A DNA stretch of 64,000 bases from Dyadobacter bucti (GTDB lineage: Bacteria > Bacteroidota > Bacteroidia > Cytophagales > Spirosomataceae): the NCBI RefSeq assembly GCF_005869225.1, contig NZ_SWFP01000010.1, positions 186,001-250,000 on the forward strand. Direction: 5' to 3'. Below, in pieces: positions 6,801 to 15,488 of the stretch. Made by a program: the position numbers and the translations under genes. The notes under the pieces were generated by a model. That model was not told where the DNA came from, did no database searches, and saw nothing but the letters and a program-made list of their open reading frames with translations. Position 1 is the stretch's first letter. The number at the start of each line of letters is the position of its first letter.

Positions 6801-8051
6801 TCAAGTCTTCCTTTTCTTCTTCCGGGCAGACGGAAACAGAACATTATTCAAAATCAGGCGATAACCAGGGGAGTTAGGGTACAAATTCAGGTCGGTGGGC
6901 ATTCTTCGTCCACCGCCGCCCCGTCCCTCCGGATCATGGCCACCATAAAAAGTCCATTGGCCACGACCGAGTTCGCCATATATATAGCGGTCCGAAGATG
7001 TGCTGGTTCCCATTACCAGTACGCTGGGTTTTACGGTATACTTTGAAAATGCAGTGGTTTGCCCCATGAATTCCTTGATCAGGTGCTCATGGTTTTGAAC
7101 GAGCATCGCCGGTATAACATCCCACTTGGCAGAGAAATCGAACAATGAAAAATATTCGTTGCTATCCCAGCCGCGAAACCTGCCATTCGACGAATTGATA
7201 TCCGAGAAATTCATGCCTTCATATTCATCCAGCTGCAATTTGAAATTGTAGAAGGCAAAGGTTTTATCAAAATCAAGCTTGGACTGTGCGTCGGGATCAA
7301 CCCCGTCACCATCCAGATTTTCAACAATATCAACTCCTTCGGCAGCCAGCGCGATATCGAAAGTTTCCGCTCCTGAGCACATTGCAAACAAAAAGCCGCC
7401 TCCGGCGCAGAATTCTTTGATCAGCTTGGCTACCGCCAGTTTCATGTTGGACACTTTTGCGTAGCCAAACCGGTTCGCTATGGCTTCCTGGGCTTTGATA
7501 TCTGTTTGGGTAGTCCGCCTGAGATTCTTGCCAAACTGTCCCGTAAAATCTTCGTGGTGCAAATGCAGCCAGTCGTATTTGGGTAATTCACCTTTCAGGA
7601 TCTCCTCGTCGTAAATCACATCGAACGGAATTTCTGCATATTTTAACACCAGCAGCACCGCATCGGTATTCTCAAATTCGGCCGGGCTGATCTTGATGGG
7701 TGAGTAAACAGCGATTTTGGCCGCCTTAAAAAGTTTTACCACATCCATATTCACATTGGGGTTCCCGATATTTGCCACGATCTGCTGCCGGTCCGCCTCT
7801 GAGAGTACCTCATAAGAAACTGCCCGCAGTTTACATTCGTTTTCGATGGTCTTGCTGTATTGGACCATAAAGCTGCCTCCCCTGTAATTGAGCAGCCATT
7901 CCACTTCAATGTCACCTTTGAGCAACATATATGACAAGCCATAAGCTTTCAGATGATTGGTCTGCGCCTGATCCATCGGGATAAGAATGGTGTTCGCAAA
8001 ACAATGATGCGAAACAAGAACCAGTATGAATGGTATAACCCTTTTCAGCAT
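6801..8051 (-). CDS. Exported conserved protein of uncertain function (often labelled asparagine synthetase B)
   Basis: The 416-residue protein begins with a signal peptide (MLKRVIPFILVLVSHHCFA, then NTILIPMDQAQ), so it acts outside the cytoplasm. I recall relatives across Bacteroidota being named asparagine synthetase B. No AsnB features are visible: there is no Cys-2 glutaminase and no ATP-pyrophosphatase SGGxDS loop. The middle has a flavodoxin/glutamine-amidotransferase-like pattern, with DAVLLVLKYAEIPFDVIYDE and then GGGFLFAMCSGAETFDIALA, which resembles the nucleophile elbow of class I amidotransferase-like folds. The C-terminus has GRGQWTFYGGHDPEGRGGGG and a basic tail. It is separated from the Tat operon upstream and has its own -7 element. 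Function unknown. Confidence 0.8.
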   Translation of the reverse strand: MLKRVIPFILVLVSHHCFANTILIPMDQAQTNHLKAYGLSYMLLKGDIEVEWLLNYRGGSFMVQYSKTIENECKLRAVSYEVLSEADRQQIVANIGNPNVNMDVVKLFKAAKIAVYSPIKISPAEFENTDAVLLVLKYAEIPFDVIYDEEILKGELPKYDWLHLHHEDFTGQFGKNLRRTTQTDIKAQEAIANRFGYAKVSNMKLAVAKLIKEFCAGGGFLFAMCSGAETFDIALAAEGVDIVENLDGDGVDPDAQSKLDFDKTFAFYNFKLQLDEYEGMNFSDINSSNGRFRGWDSNEYFSLFDFSAKWDVIPAMLVQNHEHLIKEFMGQTTAFSKYTVKPSVLVMGTSTSSDRYIYGELGRGQWTFYGGHDPEGRGGGGRRMPTDLNLYPNSPGYRLILNNVLFPSARKKKRKT

Positions 8052-8099
8052 ATAGGTAGATGTTTAAAATCTGAAGCTGTATTGCAGGGGGAGGGAAAT

Positions 8100-8107
8100 C
8101 AAATTTA
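8100..8107 (-). promoter_or_regulatory. -7 element for the gene at 6801-8051
   Basis: On the minus strand TAAATTTG fits TAnnTTTG and lies 48 bases before the start codon. The upstream TTTG element is not clear at the expected spacing. Confidence 0.4.
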
Positions 8108-8170
8108 ATCAATAAACTGATATTATACCATTGGTAGTGAGGTTGTTTTATTTGTTTTTTTATGAGATTT

Positions 8171-9883
8171 TCAGGAAAACTTAATGACGTGCTTCACGGG
8201 TGTAAATCCTGTCAGGTACACGGAGGGAGCGTCCATCGCAGGTAGGGAACCCCTTAATGCAATGTTTTTGTGCAATGCCACGCCAGGGCCAAAAGTGATG
8301 GTGTCATTTTTGAAACTGTACTTGCCGTTGCCTTCCTTCAATAACCAGGAATCCTTGCTGTTCTCAATCTTTGCAGCTTCCTGTAGTGTACCGCCCGGAC
8401 GGAAAATCAGCTCTACGGCAAATGGTACGCGCTCTGTTCCGGTCGTCGAGATTTCAACTTCCATCCCGTCATTTGTTTCCCGGATCGATATTTTGGTTTC
8501 CAGTGTCTGAATTTCACTTTGCGGACGGTTTGCCCTTGGCATTTTCTCCCAGTCTCCGTCGGGATCGATGGAGTCTTTGGGATAAGGCTGAAAATAAGGG
8601 CCTTCCAGTTTTTGTGTCAATTCCCAGCTCTTACCGTTTTCGGTTATTTTTTCGGATTGAAATTGACCTTTGCCGAAAAAAGATGTCGCAAACCGCATAC
8701 CTTGTAAAACTGCCTCGCCTTTCATGAATGTAAACCAAACCGGATTGTTGGCGATAAGCGTGCAATCCCGGTTATTTCTGCGGATACGTACAAGACCGGA
8801 ATTTGAAAATGTCTTCACATAATCGATCGGTAAGGCACTTCGGCTGGGTAAGTCGGCCCATAAGGTAGGGTCGGTAAGAAAATAATCCAGAAAACCCCCG
8901 ATTTTAGGGCCCGCTGTTTTTTCAATAAGGTCACACATAGCCGCGTACTCCCCGTTCCGGTCCAGCAATGCCAGGTATCTGTACGGATAGTAATAGTTTT
9001 CAAGCGTCCCGATCACCGCTTTGTCCTGCCGTCCCGATGCATCCGTGACAATTTCGCCGTTTGGATGTACATAATACATCGTCATATTCAGGTTTTTTCT
9101 TACGACTTCCAGCAGTTCGGGTTTTTTAAGTCCTTTGGCAATGGTAATCAAGAGGCGGTCTGTGAGGGAAGAATATATGAACGTGCTTTTCTCATTAAAC
9201 TGCCCGTCCCGGTCTATATCGATATGCTCTCCAAGCCATTCTGAAATGCGGTCGGTATATTTTTTGTGCGGCCAGAGTTCATTGAGTTTGGTAAGTGCTG
9301 CGCACACCACCCAGCGGTGATTGGGCGTATGAATACCTCCCTTACTGAGTGCTTCGCCTCCGTGTAGCAGAAATGTTTTCAGATTTGGCAGAATAGCATC
9401 CGTTCCCGGTGTTCCTGACTTTTCAATCAAGGTGTAAGCCATCGCCAGCCTTTTTACCAAAAATCCGGTATCAGGAGTAGAGTGGAAATTGGTCGACAAA
9501 AGGTCAATGGTGCCATCGGCATGCTGGGTTTTGACCAGATATTTCGTGGCCAGGTTCATGTCGGCAAGCAGTCCTGCCGACCTGAAAAATTTTGAATCAG
9601 GAGAAAAAACTGCCCAGGCGCCCGACTGAATCAGCGCAGCGGTACTATGTGGATTAAGTATATCAAAACCGTCCTTCACGCCGCCCAAATCCGGGCTTCC
9701 GGAGTTTTTTATCTGGTAAGTCAGGAGGGATTCTACCCCGAGATCATTGCGTTTAACCAGCGCAACAAGCCAGTCAGGCATTTTTTGTTCTGTTGTCTTT
9801 TTGGGAAAAATACCAGGCCATTTCAACGCAGGTGCAATACAAAGGGCAGCGGAACTATTTTTAACAAACTTTCTTCTATCCAT
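8171..9883 (-). CDS. Tat-exported protein, possible alpha/alpha-toroid polysaccharide-active enzyme
   Basis: The 570-residue protein starts MDRRKFVKNSSAALCIAPAL, a twin-arginine signal. The first two thirds are helical with aromatic-rich turns (LTYQIKNSGSPDLGGVKDGF, NHRWVVCAALTKLNELWPHK, LENYYYPYRYLALLDRNGEY). The last third is beta-rich, from about residue 390. This resembles the alpha/alpha-toroid plus beta-sandwich layout of heparinase-like and other polysaccharide lyases. I cannot assign a family or catalytic residues with certainty. It begins 25 bases after the upstream amidase ends and is probably cotranscribed with it. Treat it as a secreted protein of unknown function with a carbohydrate-active look. 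Confidence 0.7.
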   Translation of the reverse strand: MDRRKFVKNSSAALCIAPALKWPGIFPKKTTEQKMPDWLVALVKRNDLGVESLLTYQIKNSGSPDLGGVKDGFDILNPHSTAALIQSGAWAVFSPDSKFFRSAGLLADMNLATKYLVKTQHADGTIDLLSTNFHSTPDTGFLVKRLAMAYTLIEKSGTPGTDAILPNLKTFLLHGGEALSKGGIHTPNHRWVVCAALTKLNELWPHKKYTDRISEWLGEHIDIDRDGQFNEKSTFIYSSLTDRLLITIAKGLKKPELLEVVRKNLNMTMYYVHPNGEIVTDASGRQDKAVIGTLENYYYPYRYLALLDRNGEYAAMCDLIEKTAGPKIGGFLDYFLTDPTLWADLPSRSALPIDYVKTFSNSGLVRIRRNNRDCTLIANNPVWFTFMKGEAVLQGMRFATSFFGKGQFQSEKITENGKSWELTQKLEGPYFQPYPKDSIDPDGDWEKMPRANRPQSEIQTLETKISIRETNDGMEVEISTTGTERVPFAVELIFRPGGTLQEAAKIENSKDSWLLKEGNGKYSFKNDTITFGPGVALHKNIALRGSLPAMDAPSVYLTGFTPVKHVIKFS

Positions 9884-9908
9884 AAAGGTTTAGGGATTAT
9901 TTTCAGTT

Positions 9909-11510
9909 TTACAGTTTTACCGATTTTAGAAAACGCGGCGCTTTTCTGTTTTTTGAAACTTGTTCGTAGGCATAAGCAATACTGATCAATCCCGGTTCAT
10001 CGTAGGCCCGTCCAAGAAATGAAATACCGATGGGTATTTCATTGACATAGCCCATGGGAACTGTGATGGATGGAAATCCGGAAACTGCGGCGGGGCCATA
10101 AGAGCCGTAACCTGTCCAGAAATCGCCATTTACCGGATCAATGCACCAGGACGGGCCTGTGGCAGGTCCGCAAAGTGCGTCCAGTTTATTTTTTTCAAAT
10201 TCAGCCGCAAGAAGTTTTCTGACATTCAGGATCTTTAGCAATGCTTCCTTATACTCTTTGCTATCCAGGTTCCCTTTGGCAGTAGCTATTTCCAACAGCT
10301 CTTGCCTGAATGCCGGCATGACTCGGTCCTCATGATTTTTGTTAAATGCAATAACATCGTCCAGCGATTTTACTTTGGCGTTCGATTTGGACAAATAGGC
10401 GTTCACGCCATCTTTGAACTCATATTGAAGCAACGTGGATTCTGCATCGCCGAGATCCTGGGTTTTCATATAGTCGACCTCTATCACAATCGCCCCTAGC
10501 TTTTTCATCTGATCGATTGCATGCTTAAAAAGCACGTCCACCCTTTCGTGCTCGTTCAAAAAATCTTTTTCAACTCCGATCCGCTTGCCTTTTAGGCCGT
10601 CAGGGTCGAGATATACGGCGTAATCTGTTGGGGTTTTAGCCGGAGTATCGCTGGTTGCAGCATCTTCGGGGTCGCGTCCTGTCATTGCACCCAGCAGCAT
10701 GGCCGCATCAGCAACAGTCCTGCCAAATGGCCCTGCTGTATCCTGGGTTTTAGATATCGGTATAATGCCTGAGCGACTCACCAGGCCTACGGTTGGTTTG
10801 ATGCCGACAATGCTGTTCATGGACGCCGGGCAGGCAATCGAACCGTTTGTTTCAGTTCCTACTGACACTGCGCAAAGGTTCGCGGCTACCGCCACGCCCG
10901 ATCCTGAGCTCGACCCGCATGGTGAACGGTCAAGTATGTACGGATTCAGTGTCTGGCCGCCCCGGCTGCTCCATCCGCTGCTGGACCGCGTGGACCGGAA
11001 ATTGGCCCATTCGCTGAGGTTGGTTTTGCCTAAAATAACAGCTCCCGCATTTCTTAATTGTTTCACAACAAAGGCGTCCGACTGCGCAATGTTACCTTCC
11101 AGGGCAAGAGCTGCGGCGGTGGTCTGCATTTGGTCCGCAGTATTGATATTGTCTTTGATCAGTACCGGAATACCATGCATAGGGCCGCGCAGTTTTCCTT
11201 TTTTTCGTTCTTCGTCCAGGGTGTCGGCAATGCTGAGGGCATCGGGATTAATCTCAATCACAGCATTTAACATAGGCCCATCTTTATCAAGCCTTGCGAT
11301 CTGGTCAAGATAACTTTGCGTCACCGATCGGGAGGTAACATCGCCGCTTTTCATTTTTGCCTGCAATTGGGAAACCGTCAGCTCGGATAGTTCAAAATCG
11401 CTGCCTCCATCGGATTCGTTTCCTCTGCTTTCCCGACATTGGGCAAGGGGCAATACAAAAGCAGAAAATCCGGCTGCTGAAGTAAGGCGAACAAAGTTTC
11501 TTCTTTTCAT
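9909..11510 (-). CDS. Amidase-signature hydrolase, Tat lipoprotein
   Basis: The protein (533 residues from the preferred start) belongs to the amidase signature family of Ser-cisSer-Lys amidohydrolases. Visible are the catalytic Lys in GIPVLIKDNINT, the Gly/Ser-rich loop SPCGSSSGSGVAVAANL with the bridging Ser, and the nucleophile region TETNGSIACPASMNS. The ATG at 11510 is preferred over one 33 bases upstream because it gives MKRRNFVRLTSAAGFSAFV, a twin-arginine signal. It is followed by LAQC, a lipobox, so the mature enzyme is probably a lipoprotein. The substrate is unknown: family members cleave amides, including peptides. It heads a two-gene minus-strand operon. Confidence 0.9.
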   Translation of the reverse strand: MKRRNFVRLTSAAGFSAFVLPLAQCRESRGNESDGGSDFELSELTVSQLQAKMKSGDVTSRSVTQSYLDQIARLDKDGPMLNAVIEINPDALSIADTLDEERKKGKLRGPMHGIPVLIKDNINTADQMQTTAAALALEGNIAQSDAFVVKQLRNAGAVILGKTNLSEWANFRSTRSSSGWSSRGGQTLNPYILDRSPCGSSSGSGVAVAANLCAVSVGTETNGSIACPASMNSIVGIKPTVGLVSRSGIIPISKTQDTAGPFGRTVADAAMLLGAMTGRDPEDAATSDTPAKTPTDYAVYLDPDGLKGKRIGVEKDFLNEHERVDVLFKHAIDQMKKLGAIVIEVDYMKTQDLGDAESTLLQYEFKDGVNAYLSKSNAKVKSLDDVIAFNKNHEDRVMPAFRQELLEIATAKGNLDSKEYKEALLKILNVRKLLAAEFEKNKLDALCGPATGPSWCIDPVNGDFWTGYGSYGPAAVSGFPSITVPMGYVNEIPIGISFLGRAYDEPGLISIAYAYEQVSKNRKAPRFLKSVKL

Positions 11511-11567
11511 AGGAATCAAGGCGCTGTTGATGTTCCGGCGCAATATAAAAAACCTTGAAGCCTGTTC

Positions 11568-11714
11568 TTACTTTTTGGATGTTTTTTCATTAAGCTGGTC
11601 CAGCACCCACGTAATAAGCCATGCGGGAAACAGAATGATGCTCGTAATCACCGTAGCAAGGGAAAAAAGAGCAGCCAGAAAAATTTTGATTGCGCGAATG
11701 AATAAATTATTCAT
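11568..11714 (-). CDS. Small membrane protein
   Basis: From the ATG at 11714 this encodes 48 residues with one long hydrophobic helix (IKIFLAALFSLATVITSIIL) and a short polar tail ending in NEKTSKK. In-frame ATGs at 11756 and 11819 would add 14 or 35 residues. The short form is chosen because it aligns end to end with the divergent small protein at 11940. No family is recognised. Without a clear promoter this remains a probable rather than certain gene. Confidence 0.45.
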   Translation of the reverse strand: MNNLFIRAIKIFLAALFSLATVITSIILFPAWLITWVLDQLNEKTSKK

Positions 11715-11876
11715 TTCCGGTTGTATAGTATGTGGGTATGTAGAATAAGTTTTCATTTCGTCCAGGTTAAGTAAATAGTTAATTCGAGGAAGAGTAGTAA
11801 CTACCCCGCCAAAAAACATAAAAAGGTCCGTTTAGTGCTTGAATTACATAAATATCTGACTAAATTTTAATATTAT

Positions 11877-11907
11877 TTTGACTGGTATAGTTATTTCTTT
11901 AATTTTG
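11877..11907 (+). promoter_or_regulatory. Consensus promoter of the 64-residue membrane protein
   Basis: TTTG at 11877-11880, a 19-base spacer and TAATTTTG at 11900-11907 match the Bacteroidetes consensus in full. Transcription would start near 11914, 26 bases before the ATG at 11940. Confidence 0.8.
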
Positions 11908-11939
11908 GTAATGAAAAGTATCACATAAATCATAACGCA

Positions 11940-12134
11940 ATGAATTTCATATCAGGTATTATATATTACAGTGGAAAGCTAATATTCGCTACAATTTTAT
12001 TTGTTGCGATGATCGTATCTGCGATCATTTCGCTGCCGTTCATCGGAGCCGGGCTTTTGAAGGACGCAATGAATTTGCAGGAGAACCATGAAGTGGACAA
12101 GAAGGCGCTCATGGATTTCAATTACTACGGTTGA
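11940..12134 (+). CDS. Small membrane protein, 64 residues
   Basis: The protein is dominated by a hydrophobic helix (about residues 12-40; LIFATILFVAMIVSAIISLP). A short charged tail follows with NLQENHEVDKKALMDF. A full consensus promoter lies just upstream and a strong terminator just downstream, so it is a single-gene transcript and very likely real. It shares a hydrophobic pattern with the small minus-strand protein at 11568-11714 (SIILFP versus SAIISLP at the same place). No family or function is recognised. Confidence 0.7.
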   Translation: MNFISGIIYYSGKLIFATILFVAMIVSAIISLPFIGAGLLKDAMNLQENHEVDKKALMDFNYYG

Positions 12135-12156
12135 ATTTTTACAAACAAGTCATCAT

Positions 12157-12192
12157 AAAAAAGGATATGGAACCGGTTTCCATATCCTTTTC
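12157..12192 (+). terminator. Terminator after the small membrane protein
   Basis: AAAAGGATATGGAA and TTCCATATCCTTTT pair perfectly over 14 bases around a five-base loop. The stem is flanked by A and T runs, so it may work in both directions. Confidence 0.85.
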
Positions 12193-12294
12193 TGCTTTAT
12201 GGCAGGTTGCTGGCTGATCTTTGTCAGCCCGGCGCTGTGAATCGCCGTGAATTGGTCAAAATAGCTTAATTTTCTGCCCGTAACCTTTTATTTA

Positions 12295-13308
12295 ATGCTT
12301 GCGCTTCACATTTTGACATACATTTCCCGCTTCCGCCTACTGAAAATCACCGTGTTATTACTCGGGGCTGTTTGTTTTCATCCATCTTTCGGCCAGGAAC
12401 AGCGATATACTTTTGAAAGAGGGCTGATGGGCTCACCTTTCAAGCTCGTTTTTTACGCGGCAAACGCCGAGATCGCCAGAACAGCTTCTGATAGTGCATT
12501 CCGCCGCATTGAAAAATTGAATGAAATTTTAAGCGATTACCGGGATGGAAGCGAAATTAATCTTCTTTCAGCCCAGTCGGGCAGTGGAAAATGGATTCCG
12601 GTCAGCAAAGATCTTTATGATATTCTCGCAGTTTCCCAGGATATCAGTGCTAAAACCGACGGGGCATTTGATGCTACACTCGGCCCCGTGGTACAGATGT
12701 GGCGCCACGCTACCCGCAAAGGCATTTTTCCTTCAAAACCGGAAATCACCCAGGCACTTTCAAAAACGGGCTATAAAAAGTTGATAATGAACCCTTCCGG
12801 AAGAAAAATCTTGCTTACGCAAAAAGGGATGAGGTTGGATATCGGTGGGCTGGGGAAAGGTTTTGCGGCCGAGGAGGCAATTAAGGTATTGAGATATTTC
12901 GGGATTAAATCGGCCATGATGGATGCAGGGGGGAAAATTGTGCTCACGAATCCGCCCCCTGGTACATCAGGCTGGAAAATCAATATTTCGAATGGCAGCG
13001 ACTCTCTGAAAACACTGGAACTGGCCAATACAGCATTGGCTACTTCCGGACCTACTTACCGGTTTATGGAATATAATGGAGTGAGGTATTCACATATTGT
13101 TGACCCTCAGACTGGTATCGGTTTGTTGTTCCATGTCCGGACCACTGTTATTTCTCCCGACGGTACCGTGGCGGACGCCCTGGCTACGGCTTTTAGTGTG
13201 GCCGGGATCGCAAAAAGCAAGAAGTATATGAAGCATTTTTCCGGCAGTGAAGTATGGCTGGTGGAAAAGCAGGACGAGCGAGTTGCGGAATGGAGTACTC
13301 TCGATTAG
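12295..13308 (+). CDS. apbE: FAD:protein FMN transferase (ApbE)
   Basis: ApbE attaches FMN from FAD to a Thr or Ser of target proteins such as NqrB/NqrC and RnfG. The 337-residue protein has an N-terminal membrane or signal segment ending near FGQEQ. Family motifs are the MGSPFKL-type start of the fold, the segment ISAKTDGAFDATLGPVV, RLDIGGLGKGFAAEEA, AMMDAGGKIV, LANTALATSGP, and YSHIVDPQTG followed by TTVISPDGTVADALATAF. It is probably anchored in the periplasm. Nqr or Rnf genes are not nearby. The pta gene follows 51 bases later. Confidence 0.95.
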   Translation: MLALHILTYISRFRLLKITVLLLGAVCFHPSFGQEQRYTFERGLMGSPFKLVFYAANAEIARTASDSAFRRIEKLNEILSDYRDGSEINLLSAQSGSGKWIPVSKDLYDILAVSQDISAKTDGAFDATLGPVVQMWRHATRKGIFPSKPEITQALSKTGYKKLIMNPSGRKILLTQKGMRLDIGGLGKGFAAEEAIKVLRYFGIKSAMMDAGGKIVLTNPPPGTSGWKINISNGSDSLKTLELANTALATSGPTYRFMEYNGVRYSHIVDPQTGIGLLFHVRTTVISPDGTVADALATAFSVAGIAKSKKYMKHFSGSEVWLVEKQDERVAEWSTLD

Positions 13309-13359
13309 GGCTGGCAACATTATTTTGATACAATTACTATACACTTTGAGACCGCTGAC

Positions 13360-15468
13360 ATGACGAAAACAATTTTTATTGCTTCCGCAGAACCTTATTC
13401 GGGCAAGTCGGTAATAGCACTCGGGTTGATCAATATGTTATTGGCCAAAACAAAAAAAATCGGTTTTTTTAAACCCATCATTTCCCAGCAGGTCCCTGGT
13501 GCGAGGGAAAAACATATTGAAACGATCCTGAATTATTTCTCTCTGCCTATCGCCTACGAGGATACCTATGCCTTCAACCGGCAGGATGTTTTGCAGCATT
13601 CGGAAGCCGGGGATTGGGGAGAAATGATCAATACGATTATCGAAAAGTTCAAAAAGCTGGAAGATGCTTATGATTTTACAGTAATAGAAGGAAGCGATTT
13701 CCTTGGCGAAGGCGTCGCTTTCGAATTTGAATCCAATGCGGCCATCGCCAAAAATCTCGGAGCGCCGGTTCTGACGATCATCAATGGTGAAAACAAGTCG
13801 ACTGCACAGATTGTGAGTGCCGCCTTGAACGTGCTGCGCAATTTTGAATCGCGGGAAGTGCAGGTACTAGGTATTGTGGCCAATCGCGTGCACCAGGATC
13901 AGGTTGAAGATGTGCGCCAGTTACTGCTGATGCAGCTCCCCTCCGAAATTATGCTGACGGTCATTCCCTGGGACAAAAACCTGCAAAGCCCAACGATGAA
14001 GGAAATCGCGGATTCTCTGGATGCCAGAGTTCTTTTTGGCAGCCAGCTGCTTTCCAATCAGGCAGACCACTTTATTACGGGCGCCATGATGCTGCCCAAT
14101 TTTTTAAACCATATCAAAGAAAATGTACTCATCGTAACGCCCGGCGACCGGGGCGATATTCTGATAGGGACTTTACAGGCCAATCTTTCCGCCAATTACC
14201 CGAAAGTAGCAGGGATAGTGCTTACTGCGGGTACCGAGCCCGAGGAACCGGTGATCAGGCTGATCGAAGGTCTTCAGACAATCGTTCCTATATTATCTGT
14301 TAAAAAAGGAACCTTTGAAACCACTACAGCCATAGGTGCGATCCATTCGAGGATTACTGCCGATAATACTGTGAAGATCAGCCGTGCCATTGATATATTT
14401 GAAAAATACGTCGACAGCGCCGTCCTGGACAATAAAATCATCACTTTCAGGCCGGAAGGAATTACCCCGCACATGTTCCAGTATCAGCTGGTGAAATCGG
14501 CAAAAAGCCAGAAGAAGCATATCGTTTTGCCGGAAGGGAACGATGACCGGATATTGAAAGCGGCAGCGCGCCTCATAAGCCAGAATATTGTTGACCTCAC
14601 GCTTCTGGGCGATCCCGTGGAAATCGGTGCATCCTGGAGGCGGCTTGGGCTGGACCTCGATATGAATGCGGTCAGGATTATCAATCCCGCAACTTCGCAG
14701 CATTACGAAGACTATGTTGAGACCCTTTATGAACTGCGTAAAAACAAAAATGTGAACCTCGAAATGGCCCGTGACCTTATGACCGATGTTTCCTATTTTG
14801 GAACAATGATGGTATATAAAGGCCACGCCGACGGCATGGTTTCCGGCGCGGTACACACGACCCAGCACACGATCAGGCCCGCTCTGCAGTTTATCAAAAC
14901 CAAACCGGGCGTTTCCATTGTCTCCTCGGTTTTCTTCATGTGCCTTCCCGACCGCGTAGCAGTTTTCGGAGATTGCGCCGTAAACCCGAACCCTACCGCA
15001 TCCCAGCTTGCGGATATAGCGATTTCGTCTGCCGAAAGCAGCGCCCGTTTTGGAATCCCGCCGCGTATCGCCATGTTGTCGTATTCTTCAGGGAGTTCAG
15101 GCGAAGGGGAGGATGTAGACCGGGTGAGAGAAGCCACCCTAATCGTGAAACAACGACGGCCGGACCTCAAAGTGGAAGGGCCTATTCAATATGATGCGGC
15201 TGTCGATCCGATTGTAGGAAGCCAGAAATTATCTAATTCCGAAGTGGCCGGTCGGGCCAGCGTACTCATCTTTCCCGATCTGAACACCGGTAACAACACA
15301 TACAAAGCCGTACAGCGCGAAACGAATGCTCTGGCGATCGGACCGATGCTTCAGGGACTCAACAAGCCTATCAATGACCTGAGCCGGGGGTGCACGGTCG
15401 ATGATATTTTCAATACCGTTGTCATTACTGCCATTCAGTGCCAGGAAACCCACGAGCCCATCCAATAG
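13360..15468 (+). CDS. pta: Phosphate acetyltransferase
   Basis: Pta interconverts acetyl-CoA and acetyl phosphate. This is the long form of 702 residues. It has an N-terminal BioD-like P-loop domain (MTKTIFIASAEPYSGKSVIA, about residues 1-210), a central DRTGG domain (about 215-330), and the C-terminal catalytic PTA domain (about 370-695). The catalytic part shows HIVLPEGNDDRILKAAARL, GMVSGAVHTTQHTIRPALQF, SYSSGSSGEGEDVDRVREAT and FPDLNTGNNTYKAVQR. ackA begins 20 bases after the stop, giving the standard acetate overflow/activation pair. Confidence 0.97.
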   Translation: MTKTIFIASAEPYSGKSVIALGLINMLLAKTKKIGFFKPIISQQVPGAREKHIETILNYFSLPIAYEDTYAFNRQDVLQHSEAGDWGEMINTIIEKFKKLEDAYDFTVIEGSDFLGEGVAFEFESNAAIAKNLGAPVLTIINGENKSTAQIVSAALNVLRNFESREVQVLGIVANRVHQDQVEDVRQLLLMQLPSEIMLTVIPWDKNLQSPTMKEIADSLDARVLFGSQLLSNQADHFITGAMMLPNFLNHIKENVLIVTPGDRGDILIGTLQANLSANYPKVAGIVLTAGTEPEEPVIRLIEGLQTIVPILSVKKGTFETTTAIGAIHSRITADNTVKISRAIDIFEKYVDSAVLDNKIITFRPEGITPHMFQYQLVKSAKSQKKHIVLPEGNDDRILKAAARLISQNIVDLTLLGDPVEIGASWRRLGLDLDMNAVRIINPATSQHYEDYVETLYELRKNKNVNLEMARDLMTDVSYFGTMMVYKGHADGMVSGAVHTTQHTIRPALQFIKTKPGVSIVSSVFFMCLPDRVAVFGDCAVNPNPTASQLADIAISSAESSARFGIPPRIAMLSYSSGSSGEGEDVDRVREATLIVKQRRPDLKVEGPIQYDAAVDPIVGSQKLSNSEVAGRASVLIFPDLNTGNNTYKAVQRETNALAIGPMLQGLNKPINDLSRGCTVDDIFNTVVITAIQCQETHEPIQ

Positions 15469-15488
15469 TTTCACGAATTCTTTTGTAA

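Noticed and set aside
10699..11313. 204-codon frame antisense to the amidase
   Set aside because: The amidase shows all catalytic motifs. This frame is only its complement.
14293..14868. 191-codon frame antisense to pta
   Set aside because: Shadow of the conserved Pta catalytic domain.
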